A stretch of DNA of 64,000 bases from Chitinophaga pinensis (GTDB lineage: Bacteria; Bacteroidota; Bacteroidia; M30B66). The stretch covers positions 1-64,000 of the forward strand of contig CAMCXT010000001.1 in NCBI GenBank assembly GCA_945883545.1, written 5' to 3'. Below are positions 55,966 to 64,000 of the stretch, one piece after another. Below the pieces are notes generated by a model. It did no database searches. It was not told where the DNA came from and saw nothing but the letters and a program-made list of their open reading frames with translations. Numbering within the stretch: the first letter of the stretch is position 1; the number at the start of each line of letters is the position of its first letter. Position numbers and translations under genes: made by a program.

Positions 55966-58900
55966 TTATAATCGGTATTGAACAGCAAATTGATAGAAGG
56001 TTCCATATCTGAAACTGTCGAAATCTACTCGTGTTCCGTCGGTAAAATTGTAACGTCTTTGAATAGCCGTATTGAACAAATCCCTTACAGTTAAAGAGAA
56101 TAGCCAATGTTTGCCTACTTCTTTACTCACTTTAATGTCGATCATATCACGAGGCATCTCATATACATCAGGAATACCGAATCCATTTGTAATTACAAGT
56201 CTTTTTCCTTGGCGATTATAGCTGATCGTAGCAGTCAATCCCAATGTATCTGATGTGTAATTTAAAATACCATTGAGTACATATGGCGCTTGTCCAAACA
56301 TTGGTCTACTAATATCTTCAATAGGAAGGTATGTTTTTACGCCATTGTTAAGTTGTAAGACTGTTTGGGTGAATTCTGTTTTTGATTGCGTTAGGGTAAT
56401 ATTAGCTCTGAATTCGAGGTTCTTAACAATTTTTTTCCGCCCTTCAATTTCAATACCTGATGCCATCGATTTGTCGACGTTTTGCCAACTAAATCCGAAA
56501 CTAGAGTTGGTTAACTCGATGTGATTTTTAAAGTCCTTATAAAACAAACTCAAAGAAACATTGTCGCCAGATTTAAAGTAATTCTCTAAACGAATGTCGT
56601 AATTCTTGATGTTTACCATTTTTAAATTCGAATTACCAAACACAGGAACGCGAAGTTCAAAGTCAAGTATGAATACTTCAGAAAGTTCTCGAAGACTTGG
56701 TCGAGCAACTGTTTCTGAGTAATTCACTCTTAAGTTAATAGGAGCTTGTTCATTGTCGCGTAGCTTATAAACTAAGTTGATACTTGGAAGAAAACTTGTC
56801 TCATTAAGTTTACCAGAAATTGGAGCCAAAGCAATAATGCCATCTTTGAAGAATCGTCTTCCATCGTCATCAGCATATCCCAAAGAATCATACAAAGTAA
56901 TATCCGTGAACATATTTGCATGCTCAACCCTTAATCCTCCAGATACTCTGATTTGCGGATTGAAGTTGTAATCGATCATTGCAAAACCAGCAGTGATATT
57001 GCTGTTTCCTATGCTGCTGTTTCCTGGATCGTTATCTTTTTCGTAATACGCGTTGATAATACCTTCTTGGTTAATCTCAAAGTTCGACAAATCAAAGAAC
57101 GGAGAAACATCGTTATTCTGAATAATATATTGATCGAATTTACTGAATGCAAGCAGGTAATTGTATTGGTCATACTCTCTTTCTAAGTTCAGATATGCAC
57201 CACCAAACTTTACTTTTCTGACAAGTCCTGCACGTTGCTTGGCGATAGGTAATTCAAAACCTACTTTAGAGTCAAACAAATTTTCAGATAAGTACCTGTA
57301 AAAGCGGCTAGTTCGTGATCCTGTTGTACTAATAACCAAAATGCTATCACCGTTTAAAAAGTAGTTAAAGCTTTTAAAATCTGGTGCCTCACTTTTTCCA
57401 TTCGTATAAGACGCATTAAAGTCAATTTTTAACTTCGATTTAGGGAAATAATGATCCGTTTTCAATTGATAGACCATTTGATTTCTCTGCTCATAAAATT
57501 GAGTTTGCGTGTATGTAACCAATGATTGGCTATTGTCATCAATTTCAGCATCGTTACGAATATTGTTGTCGCCGTTTTGATTGGGCATAAACATTAAGGC
57601 AATCGAATGATTCGGTGATGGTTTATAGGCTAGATTAAAAAGGGCACTCCAACCGTTCGATTGTCTTGTCGCATGCTGTGTAACGTCACTATTTGCAAAT
57701 ACATTTCCATTGTTATCTATTGCAGCTCTTTGGGCTATTGCATTTGCATCATTTCTGAAAGTGCTGTTATATCTGTATCCAACAAAAAAGCCAAGTGGCT
57801 TACCGAAGAGTTTTAATTGATTTCCAATACTAAAACTTTGAGAAAAGTTTACTGGCCCTGTTTGAGTTTTATTCTGCCAGTTATTTGCAAACTTTGATCC
57901 TGATTCACCAGAAGGCCCATTGATTTTTTGGTAGGCTTCAACTTTATAGTTCCCTGCATTGTATTCGTTTCTGGCAAGATTAAAAGCTTCTGAATTGTTG
58001 AAGTTTCCTGGAGAAAGCAAACCGAGCTGCACCAATCCCAATTTAAAGTAGGTGTCATTCCACTGGGTATTAGAAGTAACTCCAATTGAGTTATAATAAT
58101 CTTCTAATCCATTGGCTGCGAGCTCCTCATATATAGATATGTTTTTGTCATAGGCAGCAAAATTGCTATGATCAACATCTCTAAAACTGTTGTCATAACC
58201 CAACCAATCAGTACTACTTTTCTCTGTAGACAATATTGTTTTACCCGTAGTTTGAGGGTTGTAGGTTATTGCATTTTCAAAAGTCACTGTCAATTTATCA
58301 GGGTAATCTTTGGTTTCTACCGATAAATATGCACCCGCCCAATCGCCTGGTAAATCTGGTGAAGCAGTTTTTGTGATGATGATATTGTCGACCAAGCTAG
58401 CCGGAAATAAATCGAGTTTAATGTTATTGGTAAATGGATCGAGCGTAGGAATTCTCATTCCATTGATATTCGTTTTTAAATAACGGTCACCAATACCACG
58501 TACAGTAATAAAGGATCCGTTTGTTGAAACTCCACTAACACGGGCTACAGCTGCTGTTACGTTGTTATCACCTGTTTTTTTCATGGTTTCTGCAGAAATG
58601 TAATCGATCGATGTGGTCGATTTTTTCTTCAGATTTTCAAGGTAGTAATCTTTGTTTTTTACAGCATCTGCAATAATTTCAACATTGCCAATCACATTCT
58701 CTTTTGGCTTCATATTGAAATTCTTGATAAGTACCTGCCCCTTTTTCAGTTGAACAGTTTCCTCAATAAGCACGTAACTCACGAAAGAAACTTGAATCAC
58801 TTGTGCAGTGCTATCCTTGATAACAAGCGAATAGTTACCGTCAAGGTCTGTGATGGTTCCAACTGATTTGTTAGATTTTAAGAACACCGCTGCACCAATG

Positions 58901-59007
58901 ATGGTTTCGCCATTTTCGTCGGTGATTTTCCCCCTAAGAGTTCCTTGAGCAGTTGCCCCAATAGAAAAGAGGAATAAGGCGATGATATTCAGTATAATGT
59001 ACTTCAT
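55966..59007 (-). CDS. TonB-dependent outer-membrane receptor
   Basis: The protein has 1013 residues. The ATG at 59007 starts the signal peptide (MKYIILNIIALFLFSIGATAQ). Further upstream the frame stays open for 83 codons but runs through a terminator and the preceding gene, so I reject it. A carboxypeptidase-regulatory-like domain (about 22-105) precedes the plug (ISAETMKKTGDNNVTAAVARVSGV, RGIGDRYLKTNINGMRIPT, SPDLPGDWAGAYLSVETKDYP). A barrel of about 22 strands follows, ending in an aromatic-rich strand (FYQFAVQYRL). This subfamily is recognisable by the D-P-F-x-N-N-I-x-L-D-L-F-P motif. The ligand is unknown; neighbours of the LEN family may be its surface partners. Confidence 0.93.
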   Translation of the reverse strand: MKYIILNIIALFLFSIGATAQGTLRGKITDENGETIIGAAVFLKSNKSVGTITDLDGNYSLVIKDSTAQVIQVSFVSYVLIEETVQLKKGQVLIKNFNMKPKENVIGNVEIIADAVKNKDYYLENLKKKSTTSIDYISAETMKKTGDNNVTAAVARVSGVSTNGSFITVRGIGDRYLKTNINGMRIPTLDPFTNNIKLDLFPASLVDNIIITKTASPDLPGDWAGAYLSVETKDYPDKLTVTFENAITYNPQTTGKTILSTEKSSTDWLGYDNSFRDVDHSNFAAYDKNISIYEELAANGLEDYYNSIGVTSNTQWNDTYFKLGLVQLGLLSPGNFNNSEAFNLARNEYNAGNYKVEAYQKINGPSGESGSKFANNWQNKTQTGPVNFSQSFSIGNQLKLFGKPLGFFVGYRYNSTFRNDANAIAQRAAIDNNGNVFANSDVTQHATRQSNGWSALFNLAYKPSPNHSIALMFMPNQNGDNNIRNDAEIDDNSQSLVTYTQTQFYEQRNQMVYQLKTDHYFPKSKLKIDFNASYTNGKSEAPDFKSFNYFLNGDSILVISTTGSRTSRFYRYLSENLFDSKVGFELPIAKQRAGLVRKVKFGGAYLNLEREYDQYNYLLAFSKFDQYIIQNNDVSPFFDLSNFEINQEGIINAYYEKDNDPGNSSIGNSNITAGFAMIDYNFNPQIRVSGGLRVEHANMFTDITLYDSLGYADDDGRRFFKDGIIALAPISGKLNETSFLPSINLVYKLRDNEQAPINLRVNYSETVARPSLRELSEVFILDFELRVPVFGNSNLKMVNIKNYDIRLENYFKSGDNVSLSLFYKDFKNHIELTNSSFGFSWQNVDKSMASGIEIEGRKKIVKNLEFRANITLTQSKTEFTQTVLQLNNGVKTYLPIEDISRPMFGQAPYVLNGILNYTSDTLGLTATISYNRQGKRLVITNGFGIPDVYEMPRDMIDIKVSKEVGKHWLFSLTVRDLFNTAIQRRYNFTDGTRVDFDSFRYGTFYQFAVQYRL

Positions 59008-59018
59008 GATCCCTTCAG

Positions 59019-59048
59019 AAAAAAAAGCAGGACTTTTTAGGTCCTGCT
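59019..59048 (-). terminator. Intra-operon terminator-like hairpin
   Basis: On the minus strand AGCAGGAC and GTCCTGCT pair perfectly around a CTAAAAA loop, followed by seven to eight T. It lies between the 363-residue LEN gene and the TonB receptor gene, so transcription probably attenuates there. Confidence 0.82.
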
Positions 59049-59065
59049 CATGAATGTTTTCGAAA

Positions 59066-60157
59066 TTAATTCTTAACGAAGTTTTGCGTCGATCGTTTTC
59101 CGTTCGAAATAACTTCAAGGATGTATCGGCCTTTAGCCAAATTCGAGATATCGATTTGCTCTGTACTTCCTGATTGGAAGTTTGCAATTGTTCTAACCGA
59201 TACAAGTTCCCCACGCATGTTGAATACTGAATAACGTACTGGTCCGTTTGTTTCATTTTCCAATTTCAACGACAATGCATCTAGTGCTGGATTAGGGAAC
59301 AACGTAATCAATTGATCATTTGTGTTCTGGTAGTGTGCTTTTGTAATTACGTCAGATACATAAGTTAATCCTGGGAATTCAATCTCTGCATCTACAGGAT
59401 TTGAAGCAACATATCTTTCAACTCCTCCAGCAGGTGTTCCAATTTGAATATTTAATTCAAACGACAAAATACCATCAGTAGTAAATTGACCGATTAATAC
59501 TTGGTTTGTTTCTGCATCAGGCCCTGTTGCGCCAGTTAAAGCAGCCCAAGAACCATCTGATGTTAAAAATACAGGACCATTAGTTCCGTCATTTTGAGCA
59601 TCAAACATTGCAAATTGATCATCAGCTCCCACTCTAGTTACACTTACTGGAGTACCTGCAATCATTCCATCTTGTTCTGTTAAAGGAATTCCTGCAGCAG
59701 GGTGCGCGTTCAATAAAACTCCATCATTGTTCACATTGGTTGCAACACCGTCATCAGCCGTCTTAAGAACGCCCATTTGACCTGTACAAGCAGCGCCAAC
59801 AGATACCCAAGTATCCAACATCACTGTGTTGCCACGAGCTTGTGTTTTGGTGTATGTTGGAGTAATTGCTCCACGGTCTTCGTTGTTGAAGAACAATGTA
59901 GTGGTTGCAATTCTTAACTCATGAAAATTTGGCGCTGGAGTTCCATAAACAGCTTGGAGTTTATATCCAGGGAGCATGTCTACATATACTCGGCGGGTTA
60001 CTGAACCAACTGGTAAAGCACCGCCATCTGCATCAACCGTTGCATCATTGGCATCTGAAACATAATATGTTTCAACGATAATATTTTCAAGACCATTTTG
60101 CGAAAGCAATGGAAATGTCAAAAATGACATCAATGAAAGGAGTACAGATTTTTTCAT
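59066..60157 (-). CDS. LEN-domain T9SS protein (short paralogue)
   Basis: The protein has 363 residues: signal peptide 1-20 (MKKSVLLSLMSFLTFPLLSQ), one LEN domain (about 21-275) and a type A T9SS CTD (about 283-363, LFPNPALDALSLKL to FVKN). It is the minimal form of the domain. Residues 89-117 match the 1136-residue paralogue's 86-114 at 26 of 29 positions, so the two are close relatives. Secreted through T9SS; function unknown. It is the promoter-proximal gene of the operon with the TonB receptor. A GACTTTTG box (60199-60206, minus) 41 nt upstream is a possible -7 element. Confidence 0.88.
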   Translation of the reverse strand: MKKSVLLSLMSFLTFPLLSQNGLENIIVETYYVSDANDATVDADGGALPVGSVTRRVYVDMLPGYKLQAVYGTPAPNFHELRIATTTLFFNNEDRGAITPTYTKTQARGNTVMLDTWVSVGAACTGQMGVLKTADDGVATNVNNDGVLLNAHPAAGIPLTEQDGMIAGTPVSVTRVGADDQFAMFDAQNDGTNGPVFLTSDGSWAALTGATGPDAETNQVLIGQFTTDGILSFELNIQIGTPAGGVERYVASNPVDAEIEFPGLTYVSDVITKAHYQNTNDQLITLFPNPALDALSLKLENETNGPVRYSVFNMRGELVSVRTIANFQSGSTEQIDISNLAKGRYILEVISNGKRSTQNFVKN

Positions 60158-60500
60158 GTGTAGAGAGTTGATGGATTTAGTGGTGTTTTACAACGCAGCA
60201 AAAGTCCATAACACATAGATCATAAATCTGTCCTGAATATTATGTTTTGGTTAATCGAATGAAATGCTTCAATAATGCATGAAAGCTTCTATAAATAGAG
60301 ACTTATCGCTCGATAATGCCTTAAATCAAGAATAACATAAGATTAACCCAATGTTAAGCGACGGTCTTTAAAGTTGCCGACTTAAGTTAATTTCGAGGCT
60401 CTATACAGTTCAATATTTACCGATCCTGTCTTTTTGAAATATCGATGTCTGTCATGCCTTGTTCACCTTATTATTTCAGAACGTAATGAAAAGGAACTTC
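60158..60500. other. AT-rich divergent intergenic region
   Basis: It separates the LEN/TonB-receptor operon (minus) from fic (plus) and holds the operon's probable promoter (GACTTTTG, 60199-60206, minus). A 14-bp palindrome TTATCG-CT-CGATAA lies at 60303-60316. No RNA gene is evident. Confidence 0.4.
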
Positions 60501-60532
60501 AAACCTTTTAGCGCCTCTCTTTGTAAAGGTTT
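60501..60532. repeat. Inverted repeat upstream of fic
   Basis: AAACCTTT (60501-60508) and its exact complement AAAGGTTT (60525-60532) flank a 16-nt loop. The 9-mer TTTGTAAAG inside it (60520-60528) recurs at 60561-60569. Possible operator. Confidence 0.5.
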
Positions 60533-60556
60533 CTCGTTTTTCTATACAGAATAAAC

Positions 60557-60564
60557 TAAGTTTG
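60557..60564 (+). promoter_or_regulatory. -7 promoter box of fic
   Basis: TAAGTTTG is an exact TAnnTTTG match, 29 nt before the fic ATG. Its last base is the first base of the inverted repeat that follows. Confidence 0.6.
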
Positions 60565-60588
60565 TAAAGAATTCTTCAGAATCTTTAC
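60564..60588 (+). promoter_or_regulatory. Inverted repeat in the fic leader
   Basis: GTAAAGAATTC (60564-60574) and GAATCTTTAC (60579-60588) form a near-perfect 10-bp hairpin with one bulged A and a TTCA-type loop, directly after the -7 box and 5 nt before the ATG. It could be an operator or could mask translation. Confidence 0.55.
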
Positions 60589-60593
60589 AGATT

Positions 60594-61661
60594 ATGTCTT
60601 GGATAATTGCAGAGCTGCCGCTGAGTCTAGATTTAGAGAGCAAAAAGGTATTAAAGGCATTATCGCCGGCGCACGCTGCTTTGGCCGAGCTTAAAGGTAT
60701 TGCATCAACAATTCCCAATCAGAATATTCTGATCAATACGCTGGGTTTACAGGAGGCGAAAGACAGTTCGGCAATCGAGAATATTATAACAACCCACGAT
60801 GATTTATACAAATCTGAATTGAATTTCGACGCATTCACATCCTTGCATGCCAAAGAGGTTCAAAACTATATCTTGGCGATGAAAAAAGGTTTTGAATTGA
60901 TTACAACTTCCGGCCTAATAACCAGCAACGGTATATTGCAGATTCAGCATTTACTGGAATCCAACAATGCAGGTTTTCGAAAACTCCCCGGAACGGCTTT
61001 GAAAAATTCGGCAACGGGAGAAACTGTGTACACACCTCCGCAGGATTTTGATGAAATTATTCGTCTAATGACAAACCTTGAACGCTACATAAATGATCCT
61101 GCATTTCACAACTGCGATCCTTTGATTAAAATGGCAGTGATTCATTTTCAGTTCGAAAGTATTCATCCATTTTATGATGGCAATGGGAGAACCGGGCGGA
61201 TAATTAACATCCTTTACCTCATTCTCGAAAAGCTGCAAACCTTACCCATTTTATACCTCAGCAAGTATATCATCAAGCATAAAACAGCCTATTATCAGCA
61301 TCTGCAGAACGTTAGAAATGATGAGGCTTGGGAAGAATGGTTGCTATTCATGATACATGGAATAGAACAAACAGCAAGGGAAACCATCGAATTAATAGTT
61401 GAAATCAAAGAGCTAATGCTCAGGTACAAACATCGCCTTCGCAACAATTATAAATTTTACAGTCAAGACCTGCTCAATAATTTATTTAAACATCCTTACA
61501 CGAAAATTGAGTTCGTTGTTCAGGACCTAGGCATATCAAGAATAACTGCCGCAAATTATTTGAATACCTTATCTAAAGACGGAATGCTACGTAAAAGAAA
61601 ATTGGGGACGGGCAATTATTATATCAATGAAGAGCTGTTTGAGCTTCTCACGAAACGCTAA
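60594..61661 (+). CDS. Fic-family protein (class II, N-terminal inhibitory helix, C-terminal wHTH)
   Basis: The protein has 355 residues. The Fic active site HPFYDGNGRTGR is at 191-202 (catalytic H191), so it can probably transfer AMP or another nucleotide moiety to a hydroxyl side chain. The flap region is GETVYTPP. The N-terminal inhibition motif S58-x3-E62-N63 ([S/T]xxxE[G/N]) marks a class II, self-inhibited enzyme. The last 60 residues (FVVQDLGISRITAANYLNTLSKDGMLRKRK) form a winged helix-turn-helix, seen in many stand-alone Fic proteins and consistent with self-regulation. No separate antitoxin gene is present. It is convergent with nuoI (17 bp between stops). Confidence 0.93.
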   Translation: MSWIIAELPLSLDLESKKVLKALSPAHAALAELKGIASTIPNQNILINTLGLQEAKDSSAIENIITTHDDLYKSELNFDAFTSLHAKEVQNYILAMKKGFELITTSGLITSNGILQIQHLLESNNAGFRKLPGTALKNSATGETVYTPPQDFDEIIRLMTNLERYINDPAFHNCDPLIKMAVIHFQFESIHPFYDGNGRTGRIINILYLILEKLQTLPILYLSKYIIKHKTAYYQHLQNVRNDEAWEEWLLFMIHGIEQTARETIELIVEIKELMLRYKHRLRNNYKFYSQDLLNNLFKHPYTKIEFVVQDLGISRITAANYLNTLSKDGMLRKRKLGTGNYYINEELFELLTKR

Positions 61662-61678
61662 ACCTAGGTAGATTTACG

Positions 61679-62209
61679 TTACCGATCCATCCGCTTGCTC
61701 ACATCGATACGTTTCATCGGTTCGATGCCTTCTACCAGCCTGTCTTTACCGTAAATAAAGTCTTCTCTTTCGTAATTGGCTGGTGCAATTTCCTTGGTGA
61801 GGAAAATCGCCTGTTTCGGACATGCTTCTTCGCACAATCCACAGAAAATACAACGCAACATATTGATCTCATAGATCGCTGCATACTTTTCTTCGCGGTA
61901 CAAATGCTCTTCGCCTTTCTTCCGTTCATCCGATACCATGGTGATGGCTTCAGCCGGACAACTTACAGCACACAATCCACATGCAGTGCAACGCTCAGCG
62001 CCATTTTCATCACGCTTTAAAACGTGCTTGCCTCGGTAAACTTCCGAAAACTCACGTTGTTGCTCAGGATACTTTACCGTTGCGGGACGCTTGAAAAAGT
62101 GGCTCATCGTAATGCCTAAGCCTTTGATCACTGCAGGAAGGTAAGATCCTTCTGCTAATGTGAACTTCTTGTCAGAAACAACTACCGATCGGTTACTTAA
62201 AGGTTTCAT
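61679..62209 (-). CDS. nuoI: NADH-quinone oxidoreductase subunit I
   Basis: The protein has 176 residues. Two 4Fe-4S ferredoxin motifs are complete: C74, C77, C80, C84 (CTACGLCAVSC) and C120, C123, C126, C130 (CIFCGLCEEAC). They carry clusters N6a/N6b that pass electrons toward the quinone site. It is the last gene of the upstream half of the split nuo operon, 17 bp after nuoH. The next gene is fic on the other strand, not nuoJ. Confidence 0.96.
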   Translation of the reverse strand: MKPLSNRSVVVSDKKFTLAEGSYLPAVIKGLGITMSHFFKRPATVKYPEQQREFSEVYRGKHVLKRDENGAERCTACGLCAVSCPAEAITMVSDERKKGEEHLYREEKYAAIYEINMLRCIFCGLCEEACPKQAIFLTKEIAPANYEREDFIYGKDRLVEGIEPMKRIDVSKRMDR

Positions 62210-62226
62210 AGCTTAAGATTTTCCTG

Positions 62227-63273
62227 TTATGGTTGGCGAAGTAAAATAACAGTTCCTGTGATAAATATGTTGATCAATGCCAATGGAATCATGTATTGCC
62301 ATCCCAAACGCATCAATTGATCGTAACGGAAACGCGGAAGCGTCCAACGAATCCACATGAAGAAAAAGATGAATGCAAAAATTTTCATGAAGAATACAAT
62401 GGTTCCGATAATCGTGATCCAGTTTTGCGACAAGCCAAGATCATCCATAAATGGGAAGTTGTATCCTCCGAAATACAAACTAGCCATGAATGCCGAAGAA
62501 ATAAACATGTTGATGTACTCAGCAAACATGAAAAAGCCCAACTTCATAGAACTGTATTCTGTATGATAACCTCCAACAAGCTCAGCTTCACACTCAGCTA
62601 AATCGAACGGCGTACGGTTGCACTCAGCAAATGCACAAACAATAAAGAGAATGAAGCCTAGCGGCTGACTAAAGAAATTCCAAGTAAACCAGCCATTGTG
62701 CCAGAAACCGTGCTGTTGGTCGACGATTTCCTTAACGCTCAAGGTACCCGTCATCATGATCAAAGCGATAAGCGCCAAGCCCATGCTAAGTTCGTAGCTG
62801 ATCATTTGCGATGAAGCGCGGATCGCACCCAACAAGGAAAATTTATTGTTCGATGCCCATCCTCCGATCATAATGCCATAAACGCCCAACGATACAACAC
62901 CGAAAACATAAAGAACGCCGATGTTGAGGTCTGACACTTGCAGTGAAACTTGACGTCCTGCAATTTCCAATGTATCACCCCAAGGTATCACCACTGAAGT
63001 CATCAATGCTGTAAGCATCGCGATTCCTGGTCCGATGATGAACAAGAACTTGTCTGATGTATTTGGGATGATCTCTTCTTTGAAGAAAAATTTACCAGCA
63101 TCTGCCAATGGTTGGAAAATCCCAAAAGGGCCCGCACGGTCAGGACCAACGCGGTCTTGAAGGAAGGCTGCAATTTTACGTTCAGCATAGGTGCTGTAAG
63201 TAGCGATGAGCAATGTAATTGCAAATGCCACAAAGGCTATCACCGATTTATCGAGGAGGAACAACAAATCCAT
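62227..63273 (-). CDS. nuoH: NADH-quinone oxidoreductase subunit H
   Basis: The protein has 348 residues and about eight membrane helices. It is the quinone-site membrane subunit. YAERKIAAFLQDRVGPDRAGP near the N-terminus and AFAECNRTPFDLAECEAELV with the following GYHTEYSS are the conserved NuoH loops. It begins 1 bp after the nuoG stop. Confidence 0.96.
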   Translation of the reverse strand: MDLLFLLDKSVIAFVAFAITLLIATYSTYAERKIAAFLQDRVGPDRAGPFGIFQPLADAGKFFFKEEIIPNTSDKFLFIIGPGIAMLTALMTSVVIPWGDTLEIAGRQVSLQVSDLNIGVLYVFGVVSLGVYGIMIGGWASNNKFSLLGAIRASSQMISYELSMGLALIALIMMTGTLSVKEIVDQQHGFWHNGWFTWNFFSQPLGFILFIVCAFAECNRTPFDLAECEAELVGGYHTEYSSMKLGFFMFAEYINMFISSAFMASLYFGGYNFPFMDDLGLSQNWITIIGTIVFFMKIFAFIFFFMWIRWTLPRFRYDQLMRLGWQYMIPLALINIFITGTVILLRQP

Positions 63274-63274
63274 T

Positions 63275-64000
63275 TCAGCTCAGTTGTTTGTTAGGTAAGG
63301 TTACTGGAGATGCAACGAACTTGGTTTTTGCACCATATTGTCCTTGCGAAATTACAGAGTGGCGAGAAAGCTTGCGTGGGCCTTCTTCTGTCCAATCTGA
63401 TGGTGCTTTTTTATCGAAACGACAAGTGTTGCAGATAAACTCTTCAACTTCGCCCCATTGGTCTTTTCTGCCTGTAATGCGGTAAATTTCTTGTCCGTAT
63501 TTCCACAAAACCGTTTTGCCTGAACACTTATCGCAATTGCGGTGCGCATCTACTGGTTTAAGGAACCATACACGGCTTTTGAAACGGAAGGTCTTGTCGG
63601 TTAATGCTCCAACCGGACAAACATCGATCATGTTTCCTGAGAAGTCATTGTCGACAGCGTGTTGGATGTAAGTACTGATTTCAGATACTTCACCACGGTT
63701 AATCACCCCGTGAACACGCTCAGGTGTAAATTGATCTGCTACTTTTACACAACGGTAGCAAAGGATGCAGCGCGTCATGTGCAATTGAATCTTATCGCCA
63801 ATATCGATCTTCTCGAAGGTGCGACGCTCAAATTCGTTACGTGTTTTGCTTTTGCCGTTCTCGTAGCTCAAATCTTGCAAGTGGCATTCGCCCGCTTGAT
63901 CGCAGATAGGGCAGTCGAGTGGATGGTTCAACAACAAGAATTCAACAACTCCATTGCGCGCATCAACTACTTCTGGTGATGTGAAATTTTCCACTTCCAT
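63275..64000 (-). CDS. nuoG: NADH-quinone oxidoreductase subunit G, C-terminal part (gene continues beyond window)
   Basis: At least 241 codons are visible; the frame is still open at base 64000, so the N-terminal [2Fe-2S] domain lies outside. Visible clusters: H-x3-C-x2-C-x5-C (HPLDCPICDQAGEC, cluster N5), the 4Fe-4S motif CILCYRCVKV with distal VCPVGALTDK, and a further C-x2-C pair set (CDKCSGK and CNTCRFDK). The protein ends about 95 residues after VCPVGALTD. It therefore lacks the large molybdopterin-oxidoreductase-like domain of E. coli NuoG and matches the short NuoG form I associate with Bacteroidota. Confidence 0.93.
   Translation of the reverse strand: MEVENFTSPEVVDARNGVVEFLLLNHPLDCPICDQAGECHLQDLSYENGKSKTRNEFERRTFEKIDIGDKIQLHMTRCILCYRCVKVADQFTPERVHGVINRGEVSEISTYIQHAVDNDFSGNMIDVCPVGALTDKTFRFKSRVWFLKPVDAHRNCDKCSGKTVLWKYGQEIYRITGRKDQWGEVEEFICNTCRFDKKAPSDWTEEGPRKLSRHSVISQGQYGAKTKFVASPVTLPNKQLS

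Noticed and set aside
59008-59256. 83-codon upstream extension of the TonB receptor frame
   Set aside because: It runs through a perfect terminator hairpin and the 3' end of the preceding LEN gene, while a canonical signal peptide starts at 59007.
60594-61661. Fic/Phd-type toxin-antitoxin pair
   Set aside because: No small antitoxin gene adjoins it, and the inhibitory S-x3-E-N motif is inside the Fic protein itself (class II).

Overview
The window is from a member of the Bacteroidota, most likely the Flavobacteriales or a close relative. Evidence: at least nine secreted proteins with type IX secretion (T9SS) C-terminal signals (eight type A, one type B), a PorZ homologue, a PorP/SprF-type outer-membrane protein, a TonB-dependent receptor, promoter boxes of the Bacteroidota type (TAnnTTTG, with an upstream TTTG in the best cases), and the short NuoG ending I expect in this phylum. 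Base composition looks moderately AT-rich.

Layout. 1-8789: three secreted T9SS substrates (a large repeat protein cut by the window start, a beta-helix-like protein and an M43 metalloprotease), each with a clear terminator. 8880-22236: mostly housekeeping genes (ansA and a TatD nuclease, a GT9 glycosyltransferase, a DUF349 protein, porZ-recO, tatC, tatA-gatA, a LysM lytic transglycosylase, rplU-rpmA). 22438-30576: a stand-alone TonB plug protein, a TPR protein, DUF4286-rsmA-histidine kinase followed by its response regulator, an MFS transporter and recX. 30573-36221 (minus): nuoJ-K-L-M-N. 36436-60157 (minus): a block of cell-surface genes. 60594-61661 (plus): a Fic protein. 61679-64000 (minus): nuoG (partial)-nuoH-nuoI.

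The most striking structural point is that the complex I operon is split between nuoI and nuoJ by about 25 kb. All of the intervening genes except fic encode secreted or outer-membrane proteins. nuoJ has its own promoter-like site.

Inside the split lies the best candidate for an undescribed system. It contains three secreted paralogues that share an unnamed N-terminal domain (I call it the LEN domain, from the residues near its mature N-terminus). Two of them flank a TonB-dependent receptor in one operon that ends in a FISUMP lipoprotein. The third is fused to Ig-like, cohesin-like and dockerin-like modules and follows a beta-helix protein. That beta-helix protein ends in a dockerin-like F-hand instead of a T9SS signal. 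A type B CTD adhesin-like protein overlapping its PorP/SprF partner and a 2329-residue T9SS protein complete the block. A second theme is that several genes have a TAnnTTTG-like box only 4-6 nt before the start codon, which predicts leaderless or nearly leaderless mRNAs.
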